Source: Hemileia vastatrix
Lineage: Eukaryota; Basidiomycota; Pucciniomycetes; Pucciniales; Zaghouaniaceae
Direction of reading: 5' to 3'
DNA: 64,000 nt
NCBI GenBank assembly: GCA_030280995.1
Contig: JASXTE010000017.1
Span: 9,696,498-9,760,497 of the forward strand
Shown piece by piece: positions 11,517 through 23,730 of this stretch; the first letter of the stretch is position 1; the number at the start of each line of letters is the position of its first letter. The notes under the pieces were generated by a model. It had not been told where the DNA came from. It did not search any database and saw only the letters and a program-made list of their open reading frames with translations. Both the position numbers and the translations under genes were made by a program.

Positions 11517-12693
11517 TGTCAGCCTAGTTATATCCAGGACGGATTAATTCTTATGATTAAAATAAGATAACCTTAATTACATTAAGCTTTTTACTTAAAA
11601 ATAAGGTTAAAATACTTATATATATGGTTATAATACATAAATATATAATTATGACACTATTATATGACTTATAGTATTTTAAATATCTTATCCATAGCCT
11701 AATAATACTTATTAAGGTGTTAATGGAGCCATAATATACTTATCTTAAGTGATATTAAGTAATTATAGACATAAATAAGCTTATATGTATACATAAACCT
11801 CATATTCAGTAAAATATGTAGTTATATTATGTATATTTAGGTCTATAAGTGGATTTTAACCTCTTAATAGCCTATATCCTTTATTTTTCTGCTTATTTTA
11901 GGTCATATGGAAGTATTCAGTGGACTCACATTGCCTACACAAGCATATACACCTATTTCAGGCGCATATATCCAGTTTGGACAACTTAATCTGCTTCCTT
12001 GGATGAATTTTCATGGATTTATGGGTTGGGATATGATTACTGGGTTAATATGGATGCTTGGGGATGTTATTGGGGGCTTGGAAAGTTAATTTGGATCCTT
12101 TATATCCTTTGGGCTTCATTATATACTCTTTGGATGAGTTATTTTACCTGTTTCTTTATGGTATCTGCTTTTATCTGTTTATTCTATTTATGGTATGGGT
12201 CTGTGGTATCATTAATTGTGATGGAGGGTCCTTACTGGAGGTCTGGGTGTTGAAACTGCTTGAAGTGGACGCCATGGGGAGGTGATGGGCTCTCACAGTT
12301 CTGTAATTGCTGGGGATAGCAGTGACATCATCTGGATTGAAGGTCTGTGCACTCCAGTGGATATTGGTATAAGTAAGGGAGGATTTGATGGGTTATTGGA
12401 CATCACTTACTTACTACACTTCAATTAAATTTTTTAAAACAATTATTATCATATATAAAGATATTATAAAGCATTTATAAATTGATATAATCTTTATATA
12501 AGCTATAACTATATTTTATTATTCTATTTTCCACCACTAGCACACATAAAATTCAAGTATTGTGAGTTCATATTGAGAATAACTATTTTATTAGTCTTCC
12601 CCTGAGTTTTAATCACTAAATAATTTAACAATAAGTAGTGGGACCATTGATATTTAATATTAAATCTTACTTAGATACTAGCACACACTGACA
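11517..12693 (+). repeat. El-2 3' LTR
   Basis: 1177 bp, same ends as the 5' LTR, preceded by a T run and GGGTGAGGAAG (polypurine tract). In the first 230 bases I count roughly 14 substitutions against the 5' LTR, most of them transversions. Confidence 0.9.
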
Positions 12694-12698
12694 GTTTG

Positions 12699-13760
12699 AA
12701 TCTATATTGAGTGAGGGAGTTAACTACCCCTGGAATGAATGGAAGGCACTAATTGAAAGGCAATTTGGTGGCCCAAAATTTAGAATCACTCAACAATGAT
12801 TGTATGAAAAACACAGATATAATCCAAATGCTTGAGATAAACCCATGATATTTTTAATGAATTTAATAAAAATCATGAAAGCCATGGATCCAAAAATGGA
12901 TTATGATGAGTGGAAAGAAAAAATAATATATAAATTGCCTATATCATTCAGAGACATTATTGTAGCTAGAACTGAAACCATTAGAGGTACTTATGGGTTT
13001 ATTAATATATTCAATTAAATAATATTTAACCAAAAACATGAAACCTGGTATAATAATTACAAGCAAAGTGTTGAGGTAGTAATTAATCCTACTACAATTA
13101 AGTTACCAGTGGAGAGGAAAAAACCTTCAGCTCCCCTTGTCCCTAAAAAAAAAAACACGTGCTAAAAATTTAATTAACCTTGGGTTAAAGTTAATACCTG
13201 TAAGAAAAGAATAAATGTTATTTAAAACTCACAAGATTCTTAACAAGGTAATTATGAAGATGAAAAGGAGGAATCTAGTGAGGATTGTAAGAGTAACATT
13301 TCTTAAAGTGATGATGAAAATGAGATATATGTATTAGGATAAGATATTATGTTCCTAAATGATGCAATACCTCATACAGATACATTTTTAACTTCCATTG
13401 ATGAAGCTGAAATTATTAAAGATGTATCTCATAATACTTACAAAATAACACTTATTAGAGCACCTGTTATTATATGTGGAAAATAATTTAATGCCATTCT
13501 TGACACTGGGGCTACAGATAGTGTAGTTTCTATTAACACATTAATTAAACTTGGTAGTAAGTATAAAGAAAAACTAGAACCTGTACAGAAAAATACCTGG
13601 AGGGGTTTTGGTTCAGTATTAAATTTAACTGGCAAATACAAAACTGCTGTATTTTTTAAATATAATAATTGATATGTATGATCAGTGTGTGAGTTTGTAG
13701 TAATAGATAATAATAATTGTAGTGATTGGTTTACTATTGGCAATGACTTATTTTCCATAT
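12699..13760 (+). pseudogene. El-1 gag C-terminus and protease
   Basis: Direct continuation of the gag core cut at 3844: ESILSEGVNYPW, FGGPKFRITQQ, MDYDEWKEKIIYKLPISFRDIIVARTE. The knuckle region near 13150-13200 is decayed. The protease motif ILDTGATDSVVS (about 13497-13530) keeps Asp-Thr-Gly. Stops at many codons. Confidence 0.75.
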
Positions 13761-13984
13761 TTTTGTCATCAAACTAGATCCTGCAAATAGTTGCTTCACT
13801 ATAGGTGTAAAGGGGAAAAGAAAACTCAATATTTGCTTTGAAAATTCAACTTATTCCATTGCTCCTTAAAAAGAACAACTGAAAGGTGGTAGAATTAGAA
13901 AATGAAATCTAAAAAGCCTCTTTCAATCCTCAACTCTCAAAAATTGAAGAAAACAATATTTTAAGATTGAAAAATCGTATGTTA

Positions 13985-15400
13985 TGGCATTCGCTCATGG
14001 TTCAAATGAGCTATGATTGTTCAAAGACCATGAGCTGAAAATCTCTTTAAGTTGTGATTTGAATAATATTCCTGGAAGCTTTAAAAAGAAACCTTACCCA
14101 TCTTCTCCTTCAAAAAAGAAAGATATTGAAGACAACATTAAAATGTTGTTAGAAATTTGTATTGTTGAAAAAGTAGACACAACACCTAAGTATTGTGTTA
14201 TTTCACCAGTTTTAATCTCTTATGAAAAAGATAAGGCAAGATTATGTGGTGACTACAGGGCTCTGAATACATTCACTGTAGATGATATTTACCCTCTACC
14301 AAGGATAGCTTCTATCCATGCTACATTAAAAGTTGCAAAATATATTTCCTTTCTGGATGAAAACAAAGCTTACCACCAGATTCCTGTGGAAAATAATTCT
14401 CAGAATTTCTTACTCATAACCACACTCATGGGGATATATAAAAATGTGAATATGCCTTTTGGCCTAAAGAATGTGCCTTCAGTCTTCAAAAAATTGATGG
14501 ATAGTGTTTTTCACTTGGAAATGGTTGAAGTATGGCTTTTATTTTATATTGATGACATCATAGTGTTTTCAAAAACATATGATGAACATTTAAATCACCT
14601 GAAAAGATTATTTCAAAAAATGGTTGAAATTAATATGACAATTGCATTAAAGAAATATAAGTTTGGTTTTCAATCCTTGAAAGTACTTGGGCATGTTGTA
14701 TCTGGATTGCAAATTTCTGTTGACCAGAAAAAAGTGGCAGAAATAAATACCTTGGTATACCTAAGAATGTTAAAGATGTTCAAAGTTTTTTAGGTATGTG
14801 TGGATATTATAGGCAGTATATAAGAAACTATCAATCCATTGCATCCCCTTTAACAAAATTAATCAGGAAAAATGAGGCTTTCATTTAGAATAATGAAAGA
14901 CAACACACCTTTGATAAATTGAAGGAATGTTTAATGTCAGCTCCCATATTGGGACTGCCAGATTTTAACCTCCCTTTTATCTTGTATATTGATGCAAGCT
15001 TCACAGGGTTAGGTGCTGCTTTACATCAAAAACAGATAATAAATGGTAAATTATCTGAAGTAGTTATCTGTTATATATCCAGAAACTTGAGAAAGACAGA
15101 ATTAAGGTATGGTGCCACCCAAATGGAATGTTTAGTTGTTTTGTGGGCCCTGGAAAAACTTCATTACTATCTGGAAGACCAGAAGTTAGAATTAATAACA
15201 GATTGCAGTGCAGTAAAATCATTACTTAACATTAAAACACCTAATAGGCACATGTTTAGATGGCAACTTGCTGTAAAAGAGTACAGATGAAGAATGACAA
15301 TAACACATAGAGCAGGAACATAACATTCTAATGTAGATTTATTATCCAGAAGCCCTTCACCAAATGATACTGAAAACCCAGCTTATGTACCTGAAAATGA
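13985..15400 (+). pseudogene. El-1 reverse transcriptase and RNase H
   Basis: An open stretch of 258 codons (14017-14793) contains KPYPSSPSKKKDIEDN, CVISPVLISYEKDKARLCGDYRALN, LDENKAYHQ, MPFGLKNVPSVF and YIDD at 14545-14556. A frameshift near 14765 precedes the connection domain; a stop occurs at about 14886. RNase H (14919-15290) has LPFILYIDASFTGLG, GATQMECLVVLWALE, LITDCSAVKSLL. First RNase H Asp retained. Confidence 0.85.
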
Positions 15401-16985
15401 GGTAATACATATATTTTGAATTAATATAGTGTATTTAGAGGAAGAATTTATGCAAACTATATTGGAAAATTATTCATCAGATAAATATTTGTCTAAGTTA
15501 TCAACCATCCTAAATGATCCAGCTAATGCCTCTATGAGTGCATTAATTAAAACCTTACCTCCAAAGTATAAAACTGCATTGGAAAAAGGTAAATTTTCAA
15601 TTGAAGATGGATACATATATTACAGGAAAAAGCTAAGTAATGTAATATTTATACCACCTTCTATGAAAGATTTAATGTTAAGTACTTTTCACAATGACAT
15701 CTAATCTGGTAATTTTGATTTTTAAAAAAATTAGCTAGAGTTAAAAATACAGCTTGGTGGATAAACATGAAAGAAGATGTACAAAAATACATTGAAACAT
15801 GTGACTCTTGTCAGAAATCTAAAAGATTGACTGGGAAGAGAGCTGAGTTGTTACAACAAATAGAGCAGCCAAAAGCTCTATGGGAAAGTATAAACATGGA
15901 TTTTGTCACTGGCTTACAATTAGCAGGAAAAGAGAGTTTCAATTCTTGCTGGGTAATTGTAGATAGATTAACAAAAATGTGTAAATTTATCCCTACCCAT
16001 AAAGAGGTATCTGCAAAAAACTTGGAATTACTATGGTGGACTCAAATGATGAATACTTCTGGGTTTCCCAAATCCATAATTTCTGACAGAGACCCTAAAT
16101 TTACTTTAGAGTTCTACAAATCTTTGATGTAAGTATCAGGTTTTCAATTGAAATTTTCTACAGCACACCATCCACAAACTGATGGGCTGGCTGAAAGAAT
16201 GATACAGACTCTAGAAGACATGATCAGAAGATATTGTGCCTTTAGATTAGAATACAAAGACAATGAGAAATTCACACATGTCTGGGTAGCATTAATTCCT
16301 GGACTTTAATTTGCTTAAAATAGCACAACTCATTCTGAAAAAGAGAAAAAACAATTTGAACTCTGGCTGGGATATGTACCAAATACCCCAGTAAATCATT
16401 TAAATAAATTACCAAGGTTAGATATACACCCTGGTACTAAATACTTTATTCCTATGCAACAAGTGTGTAAAAAGCATGCAGAGGAATGCATCCACAAAGC
16501 ATTTTAATATGAAAAGAAAAGTTGAGATAAATCTCATAAAGAATTTGAATTCAAAAAAGGAGATGAAGTCCTAATTTCAACACTACATTTTAACTTACAA
16601 GGTAATGTTAAATTAAAGGGCCCCTTTGTAGAACCTTTTTAGTCAACAAAATGGTTGATAATAATTCCGTGGAAGTCATATTATATGTCCCATATGATAG
16701 GAAACATCAAGCTTTCCCTATCTTATTATTAAAACCTTACCATGCAAATGATCCTGACTTATTTTCAAAAAGAAGAGGAAGGCCTAAAAATCAACCTGAA
16801 GAAATTGTAGAAAAATCAGAGATTGAAAAAATACTCAAGAAATGAATCCTTACTAAAGAGAAAGGTACTGAGTATTTATTAAGATTTTAGGGAAAATCAA
16901 ATGAATTTGATAAATGGATACTTGAATTTTTTTTTCAAATTTATCCTCCCTTCTCAAAAAATCTAAACAGAAATAAATTTCTGTT
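15400..16985 (+). pseudogene. El-1 integrase and chromodomain
   Basis: Zinc domain CDSCQKSK near 15800; core NMDFVTG (about 15894), ISDRDPKFT (about 16080) and HPQTDGLAERMIQ (about 16170) keep the DDE triad, but stops at 15702, 16130, 16306 and a deletion interrupt it. The chromodomain relic (KEKGTEYLLRF, W near 16917) precedes a 170-bp untranslated tail leading to the purine tract and the 3' LTR. Confidence 0.8.
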
Positions 16986-17156
16986 CAACCAGCTGGGGGG
17001 TAAAAAACCAGTACTCAAAATATTTTGTTATCTTTTATTTCTTTTAAGAATTAATCTTCAATGCAAAAGAGTTTTCTTAATACCTGAAAAATAAAAATAA
17101 AATAAAAAAAGTGTATAACTTATCTTTTTTTTATTGTTTTTTTTTGGGTGGGAAAG

Positions 17157-17313
17157 TCTCAGCCTGGATATCCCCAGGACTGAGTAAAAAATACTTATAA
17201 GTTATGTTAAACACATCGACTATACATGGGAACAATAAATTAAGTACACAAGTTGTATACATAAGTAAAAATTATGAAAAAATACAATAAATGCCATTAT
17301 AACACCTTATATA
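17157..17313 (+). repeat. El-1 3' LTR, first piece
   Basis: 157 bp starting TCTCAGCCTGG and matching 187-345. Cut by the insertion of El-3; the last five bases, ATATA, are its duplicated target. Confidence 0.9.
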
Positions 17314-17860
17314 TGTCAGTTTATGCTAGTATATAAGTATGATTTAATAGTAAATATTAATGGTCTAACTACTTATTAATAAATGATTTAGTGATTAAAC
17401 CTCAGAGGAAGACTAATAAAATAGTTATTCTAAATTTAAACTCACAATACTTGGATTTTATGCGTGCTAGTGGTGGAAAATAGAATAATAAAATATAATT
17501 TTAGCTTATATAAAGATAATATCAATTTATAAATGCTATATAATATATTTTTACATGAAAAACATTGTTTTATAATGTTTGTTTAATGTGTAGTAAGTAA
17601 TTGATGTCTATAATTGCTTAATATCACTTAGGATAAGTATATTATGACTCCATTAACACCTTAATAAGTATTATTAGGCTATGGATAAGCTATTTAAACT
17701 ACTATAAGTTATATAATAGTGTCATAATTATATATATATATGTATTATAACCATATATATAAGTATTTTAACCTTTTTTTAATTGATAAGCTTAATGTAA
17801 TTACCATTATCTTATTTTAAACATAAGAATTACTCAGTCCTGGAGATACCTAGGCTGACA
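17314..17860 (-). repeat. El-3 3' LTR (short form)
   Basis: 547 bp, TGTCAGTTTATGC on the plus strand at the left end, CTAGGCTGACA at the right end. The plus-strand CTACCTCACCC just right of it is the complement of the polypurine tract. Confidence 0.9.
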
Positions 17861-17977
17861 CTACCTCACCCAAAAAAAACAATAAAAAAAATGTTAAGAA
17901 ATTTTAATTAATAAGTAAGGAGTGAATAGAAAAATAATTTTAAAATTCCTATGATAAATATACTGAATTTTACAGTA

Positions 17978-19292
17978 TTATTTGGATATAAATTTTTTCA
18001 AGAGATTTTTAAGATAAGATATTTCATTTTCTGGAGTCCACTGGTCATATTCACTTGATTTAGTTTTAAACCTTAATAGATACTCAACTCCCTTTTCTTT
18101 AGTAAGGTGTCTCTTTTTAAGTATCTTTTCAATTTCTGACTTTTCAACTATTTCATCAGGTTGCTGTTTATGCCTTCCTGATCTTCTTGGAAACAGAGCA
18201 GTATCATTAGAATGGTATGGGTTTTTAAGAAATAGGAAATACTGGATGTTTTCTATCATATGGTGCATATAGAATAACTTCAACAGCATTGTTACCAACC
18301 ATCTTTTTTACTACAAATGGTCCAATGAATGGATCCTTTAATTTAACATTACCATTTAAATTGAAATGTAGTGTAGAAATAAGGACTACATCACCCTCTT
18401 TGAACATTTTTTCTTTATGGGCTTTATCCTATCTTTTCTTCTCATACTCAAATGCCTTATTTATACATTTTTGAGCATGCTTTCTGCATAATTCTTGCAT
18501 CTGAAGAAAAGATTTTGTATCTGGATGGATATCCAATCTTGGTAATTTATTAAGAGTTTTAGCAGGAGTATTAGGTACATAACCCAACCATAACTCAAAT
18601 GGCTTTTTCCCAGTGACAGAATGTACTGTACTATTGTATGCAAATTCTAAACCTGGGATAAGGGTTACCCAAACATTTGTGAATTTTTCATTTTCTTTAA
18701 ATTCAAGACCAAAAGCACAATATCTTCTCATCATATCTTCTAAAGTTTGTATCATTCTTTCTTCTAGCCCATCATTTTGTGGATGGTGTGCTGTAGAAAG
18801 TTTTAATTGACACCCTGAATCATCCATAAGTGATGTCCAGAACTCAGAAGTAAATTTAGGATCTCTTTCTGAGACTATTGCTTTGGGGAATCCTGCTATA
18901 TTTAATATTTGCGTCCACCATAGAAAAGCCAAGTCCTTTTCAGAAACCTCTTTGTGGGTAGGAATAAATTTACACATTTTTGTAAATCTAACTACAATTA
19001 CCCAGCAGGAGGTATAACTGTTATGCCCTGCTATTGGAAAACCTGTTACAAAGTCCATGTTAACTATTTCCCATGGAGCTTTTGTTTGCTCAAGTTGTTG
19101 TAATAAACCAGCTCTTTTTCCTGTTAATCTTTTAGATTTTTGACAAGAATCAAATGTCTCAACATATTTTTGAACATCATGAGGCATGTTAATTAACCAA
19201 GCTGTATTTTTTACTCTGGTTAATGTTTTATGGAAGTCGAAATGACCTGCTAATATATCATCATGACATATACTTAACATTAAATCCTTCAT
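17978..19292 (-). pseudogene. El-3 integrase and chromodomain
   Basis: A 287-codon open stretch (19292 down to 18429) contains HDDILAGHFDF, a zinc domain with CDSC changed to FDSC, NMDFVTGFP, VSERDPKFTSEFW (second catalytic Asp changed to Glu) and HPQNDGLEERMIQ. One stop at 18426-18428 (TAG for Trp, as in El-2 at 10945) and a frameshift near 18230 follow. The chromodomain ends at 17978. Integrase would not work, but the ends could have been mobilised in trans earlier. Confidence 0.85.
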
Positions 19293-20352
19293 TGAAGGGG
19301 GGATTACATGTACATTGCTTAATTTATTCCTGTAATATATAAAACCATCCTCAATGAAATATTTTCCTTTTTCTAATGCTTATTTATACTTTTGTGGTAA
19401 TGTTTTTATTAAAACACTCATTGAAGCATTAGATGGATCATTTAATATTGTAGTAAGTCTACTCAAGTCAGGATCTGAAACATAATTATCAAGAATTGAT
19501 CACATAAATTCATCCTCAAGATCTACAATATGAATGCCATAAATGTTAATAATATCTGTTTCAGGAACATGAGCAAGATTATCATCATTATTAGATAGAG
19601 GTACTCTAGATAACAGATCTACATTAGAGTGTAAGGTTCCTGATCTATGTGTAATAGTCATCTGTCCACTGTATTCTTGTACAGCTAATTTCCATCTAAA
19701 CATATGTCTATTAGGAGTTTTCATGTTTAAGAGTGACTTAACTGCACTACAGTCAGTTAATAACTCAAATTTTTGGTCTTCCAGGTAATAATGTAGATTC
19801 TCAAGAGCCCATACTACTGGCAAACATCAAGTTGAGTAGCACCATATTTTAATTCACTACTTCTTAGAGTACGTGAAATATAGAAAATTACTACTTCTGA
19901 CATTTTTCCTTCAATAAGTTGTTTTTGATGCAAAGCAGCACCCAGACCAATAAAACTTGCATCTGTATACAATACAAAAGGCAATTGGAAATCTGGTAAT
20001 CCCAAGATAGGGTCTGTCATCAAACATTCTTTCAACTTATCAAAAGCCTGTTGTCTTTCATTATTCCAAATGAAAGCTTCTGATTTCTTTATTAGTGTGG
20101 TCAATGGTGCAGCAATTAATTGGTAGTTCTTTATATATTTTCCATAATAACCACACATACCAAGAAAAGATTTCACGTCCTTTACATTTTGAGGAATTCC
20201 AATATTCTTGATTGCAGCCACCTTATTTTGGTCTACACATATTTGTAAGCCAGATACAATATGACCAAGCACTTTTAAAGATTCAAACCCAAATTTACAT
20301 TTTTTCATTGCAAGGGTCATTTTTATTTCATCCATCTTTATAAATACCTTCT
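19293..20352 (-). pseudogene. El-3 RT C-terminal half and RNase H
   Basis: Begins abruptly at the equivalent of El-2 position 9014 (FIKMDEIKMTLAMKKCKFG) directly after the gag tail, so RT has no fingers, no motif A and no YIDD. The connection domain (VLGHIVSG, CGYYGKYIKNY) and RNase H (LYTDASF, LLTDCSAVKSLL) remain; the LECLAVVWALE region is frameshifted near 19820 as in El-2, showing a shared, already broken parent. Confidence 0.85.
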
Positions 20353-22084
20353 TTAAATGGTTTTCAAGTTATCCGCTTGCATATCCTTAATGATTTCAGC
20401 ATCCTCAAAATTCATTAAAGATTCATTTGAGTCCATGTTTAATATTGGAGTTTCAAATATGGACAAATCATCTTCCAACATACAGACTTCATTCTTATCA
20501 CTATATGAGATATTACTGTCATAAACACTTGAATCTTTACTTTTTTCTGTTTTATTTTCAGATTCATGCTGATTTTCAACAATATTTATATTCTTCTCAC
20601 ATTTGTGACCTTTAACCCAAGGTTTATTACACTTATAACAAGTATTAGTTTCATACTTTTTAGGTACTACAGGTGCAGTAGGTTTTTTCTGCTTCTCCTG
20701 AAGTGTTTTTGAATTTTGATTTTTCATAGGTTCATTATTTTGTTTGTAAGTGGTCTACCTTGCTTCATACTTATGGTTTAAAAATATTTCATTTCAAATA
20801 TTAATAAATTCAGAATATTCATTAACCATTATTGTTCTAGCTACAATAATGTCACTGACAGATATAGGTAATTTATATAGTATCTTATCTTTCCATAAGT
20901 TAAAATCCATGCTTGGCTCAATGGCTTTTAATATTTTATTTAAATTCATTAAAAACACAATAGGTTTGTCACCATTCAACGGACTATACCTAGTTTTCTC
21001 ATATAATCTTTGCTGAGTGAGCCTGAATTTAGAACCTCCCAATTTTTTTTCAATTAGGTATTTCCATTCAGCCAAAGAGTAATCTTTACCCTCACTCAAA
21101 ACAGCTTCAAACCATAATAAAGCAACACATTTAAATAAAGAAATTTATTTTGATGTTATTTCTTCATCTGGTAACTTATATGAGAATTTTAAGCTGTCAA
21201 TTCTTTGGATAAAATGTTTCCAATTAGAGCTGGCTTCCCCATAATAAGTTTGGTACTGATCTATCTTAGGCCAGCTCTTCTGATTGGATTTTGTTTCACT
21301 AATCCTAGGTAAATTCAATAACTCATTTACTCTGGATAAATGGTCTTGTATTTCCTCTTGCACAGATTTGTGACTTACATTTGTATTTTCATACTTGACA
21401 CTACCACCAGATGGTTTTACTTGTGGTGATATGGGGAATGATTGTGATTCATTTTTGCTAATGAAAGGATTATTATAATACTGAGTATTCTTATAATTAT
21501 CCTGATTCATTAGTAGATTAGCAGTTTCAATCTCATATTTATTCAATCTTTGTAGCAGATCAGAGACACTCTGATTTTCTGGCAAAAAGATAACTTTGTT
21601 CTTGATTCAGTTTTTAATAAATGTGCTTCACACAACTTTTCTAACTCACATAATTTGCTTAAAAGTTCACTATATATATTACTTAATGAATCATCCTTAA
21701 GAGTTAGAGACAAGTGTTCATTCTTTAATTCTTTATCTCTTGTTGCAAGTTGATAAATGTTCAATGTCAAGGATGAAATTGTATCACTTGTGAGCTTAAC
21801 TGTCTGTTCCTCACAAACAGTCATTCTATTCAATAATGCTGAAATAACTCTATGGACAGCAGGGTTATTATTAAAATAATCCATGTCTTCCTGCTCAATT
21901 TTTTCACTGTTTTGTGAACTTCTAATCTCACTAGTAAGTGGTGGAAACTGAGGATTAACTGTATTATTATTAATAATAATACTGTTGTTATTGACAAATA
22001 ATAAGTCAGGTCTATATACATCAAAACCTGATTTCCTCAAGTCCTCCTCAATTCTCTGTACAGATTTTACATCAAAAATATTAC
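20353..22084 (-). pseudogene. El-3 gag
   Basis: Equivalent of the El-2 gag. Exon 3 starts NIFDVKSV; the coiled region contains CEEQTVKL; the core has YKLPDEEITSK, FRLTQQRLYEKTRY and KILYKLPISVSDIIVAR. The knuckle near 20600-20645 is intact (CYKC, GHKC; C-x2-C-x7-H-x-C). Frameshifts near 21560 and 21135. The 3' end stops at ADNLKT, where the deletion joins RT sequence. Confidence 0.8.
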
Positions 22085-22136
22085 CTATATTGTAATCATC
22101 AGTATTGTGTTCAATCTGAAAGGGTAATCTACTTAC
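22085..22136 (-). other. El-3 gag-leader intron 2
   Basis: 52 nt on the minus strand: donor GTAAGT, TACTGAT branch-like site, acceptor ATATAG then GTAAT. The preceding codon pair is TGG TAA, without an overlapping ATG (CTGTGG). Confidence 0.6.
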
Positions 22137-22673
22137 CACAGGATTTGTGCAAGCCCTGATTTTTGGCTCTTTTTCTTTCCTTTGTAGGGGTGAGCTGAGG
22201 AATTCTGATGAGGGGGAGGATCCCTGTTGCAAGTTTGACTGGAAAATTGCTGGTGGAACCAATCCCACTTCCATTTCTCTACCAGGTTTTTTTTGTGGGA
22301 ATGATGTGACCCTCCTTGGGTAGGGGGTTGTTGGCTTGGCTGCCCTACCTTTAACTCTGAAAAGGATTGCTTCATCTGTTTGAAACCCACCTTGCAGTTG
22401 TTTCGCAACTGCTCTACCTCCTTTATCATGAAAGACTTTGAATCCTCCAGTTTCAGAACCTGCTTTGCCAGATGGGACAGTTGATCCTGCAGAGGAGGTG
22501 AAGATTTTTTGATTTTTATCTTTTTTAAGAGGGTGTCCTTTTCTTCTATGATCCTTGACTCTGGTTGTGGGTAGGATTGACCATCCATGGTGATGTCCTG
22601 GAGCAATGTTTTTAGCTTTAGACCTGGTGTTATAAGCTGGTTTTTCACTTACATTGTCCTGTTAAGCACCCAT
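22137..22673 (-). pseudogene. El-3 ORF1: exons 1 and 2 of the coiled-coil leader protein
   Basis: Exon 1 (22673 to 22653) has an ATG but a stop as fourth codon. Exon 2 (22597 to 22137) reads DITMDGQ, KKIKIKKSSPP, a coiled coil (LSHLAKQVLKLEDSKS), EKWKWDWFHQQ, SAHPYKGKKKSQKS and ends ILW-TAA at the intron 2 donor. Of the family I copies this is the better preserved frame. The overlapping frame one base back is also free of stops from exon 1 into gag. Confidence 0.6.
22598..22652 (-). other. El-3 gag-leader intron 1
   Basis: 55 nt, donor GTAAGT, acceptor CTCCAG. Joins ...GQDN to DITMDGQ in frame. Confidence 0.6.
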
Positions 22674-23167
22674 TGTGTCTTCAAATAGCAGTTTTACACG
22701 TCTACAAAAGGGAAAACCTATATGGTAATTAGTAGATAAAAAGTATTAGCAATACAATTACTAATAAAAGCTCTGGAGCTTACCCTGAATTTTTACTTTA
22801 TTTATTTAAATAAAATATAAGAAAAATTTGAAAAAATCTGTTAAAAATAATATAATAAGTTTAACTAGACTTTCATAAGGGTTAATAATTAGCTTACCAT
22901 GATTTAAACAAATACCAATTTAATTGGGTGTTATATTGGTGACCAAATACCAAGTGAAATTGGGTTTATATTGGGTACAGTTACTACTGTAAATACCTAA
23001 TTTTTATTTTAAAAAATTAGTAAAATTATTATAAGGGTTCTTTTCTGCAATCACTGAGTTATGATGACCTACTAATGTGCTGCAGACCCAAATATTTGGT
23101 TTTTTTGAGATATACTAGAGTAAAAATCACATCCTAAGGCTTATACTAAATAATAAGTAATAACTAA

Positions 23168-23180
23168 GGAAAGACCCCCA
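23168..23180 (-). promoter_or_regulatory. Primer-binding site of El-3
   Basis: On the minus strand TGGGGGTCTTTCC, two bases inside the 5' LTR boundary at 23183. It lies between the El-2 and El-1 versions of the site. Confidence 0.6.
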
Positions 23181-23182
23181 AT

Positions 23183-23725
23183 TGTCAGTTTATGCTAGTA
23201 TATAAGTATGATTTAATAGTAAATATTAATGGTCCAACAACTTATTCATCAATGATTTTGTGATTCTACCTCAGGGGAAGACTAATAAATTAATTATTCT
23301 CAATTTAAATTCACAATACTTGGATTTTATATGTGCTAGTGGTGGAAAATAGAATAATAAAATATAGTTTTAGCTTATATAAAAATATTCTCAATTAATA
23401 AATGCTTTATAATATATTTCTATATGAAAGTAATGGTTTTATAATGTTTGTTTAATGTTTAGTAAGTAAGTGATGTCTATAATTACTAAATATCACTTAG
23501 GAGAAGTATATTATGACTCCATTAACACCTTAATAAGTATTATTAGGCTCTGGATAAGCTATTTAAACTACTATAAGTCATATAATAGTGTCATTATTAT
23601 ATATTTATGTATTATAACCATATATATAAGTATTTTAACCTTATTTTTAAGTACAAGCTTAATTTAATTAAGGTTATCTTGTTAAACATAAGAATTACTC
23701 AGTCCAGGAGATACCTAGGCTGACA
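23183..23725 (-). repeat. El-3 5' LTR (short form)
   Basis: 543 bp, same ends and same missing block as 17314-17860. Confidence 0.9.
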
Positions 23726-23730
23726 ATATA

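Larger units (their letters stand above)
3845..12693 (+). mobile_element. El-2: family I Ty3/gypsy chromovirus, complete but decayed
   Basis: Flanked by perfect duplications GTTTG (3840-3844 and 12694-12698). LTRs of 1177 bp each begin TGTCAGCC and end ACACTGACA. The internal region carries PBS, leader, both gag-leader introns, gag, CCHC knuckle, protease, RT, RNase H, integrase, chromodomain and the purine tract GGGTGAGGAAG. Coding frames have several frameshifts and stops. The two LTRs differ at many positions, so it is not a recent insertion. Confidence 0.92.
17314..23725 (-). mobile_element. El-3: family I deletion derivative, non-autonomous
   Basis: Minus-strand element with perfect duplications ATATA (17309-17313 and 23726-23730). 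Both LTRs are about 545 bp and both lack the 631-bp block of El-2. The interior is about 1.17 kb shorter than that of El-2, because protease and the N-terminal half of RT, including YIDD, are missing. It retains gag leader exons, gag, RT C-terminus, RNase H, integrase and chromodomain. Confidence 0.9.
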
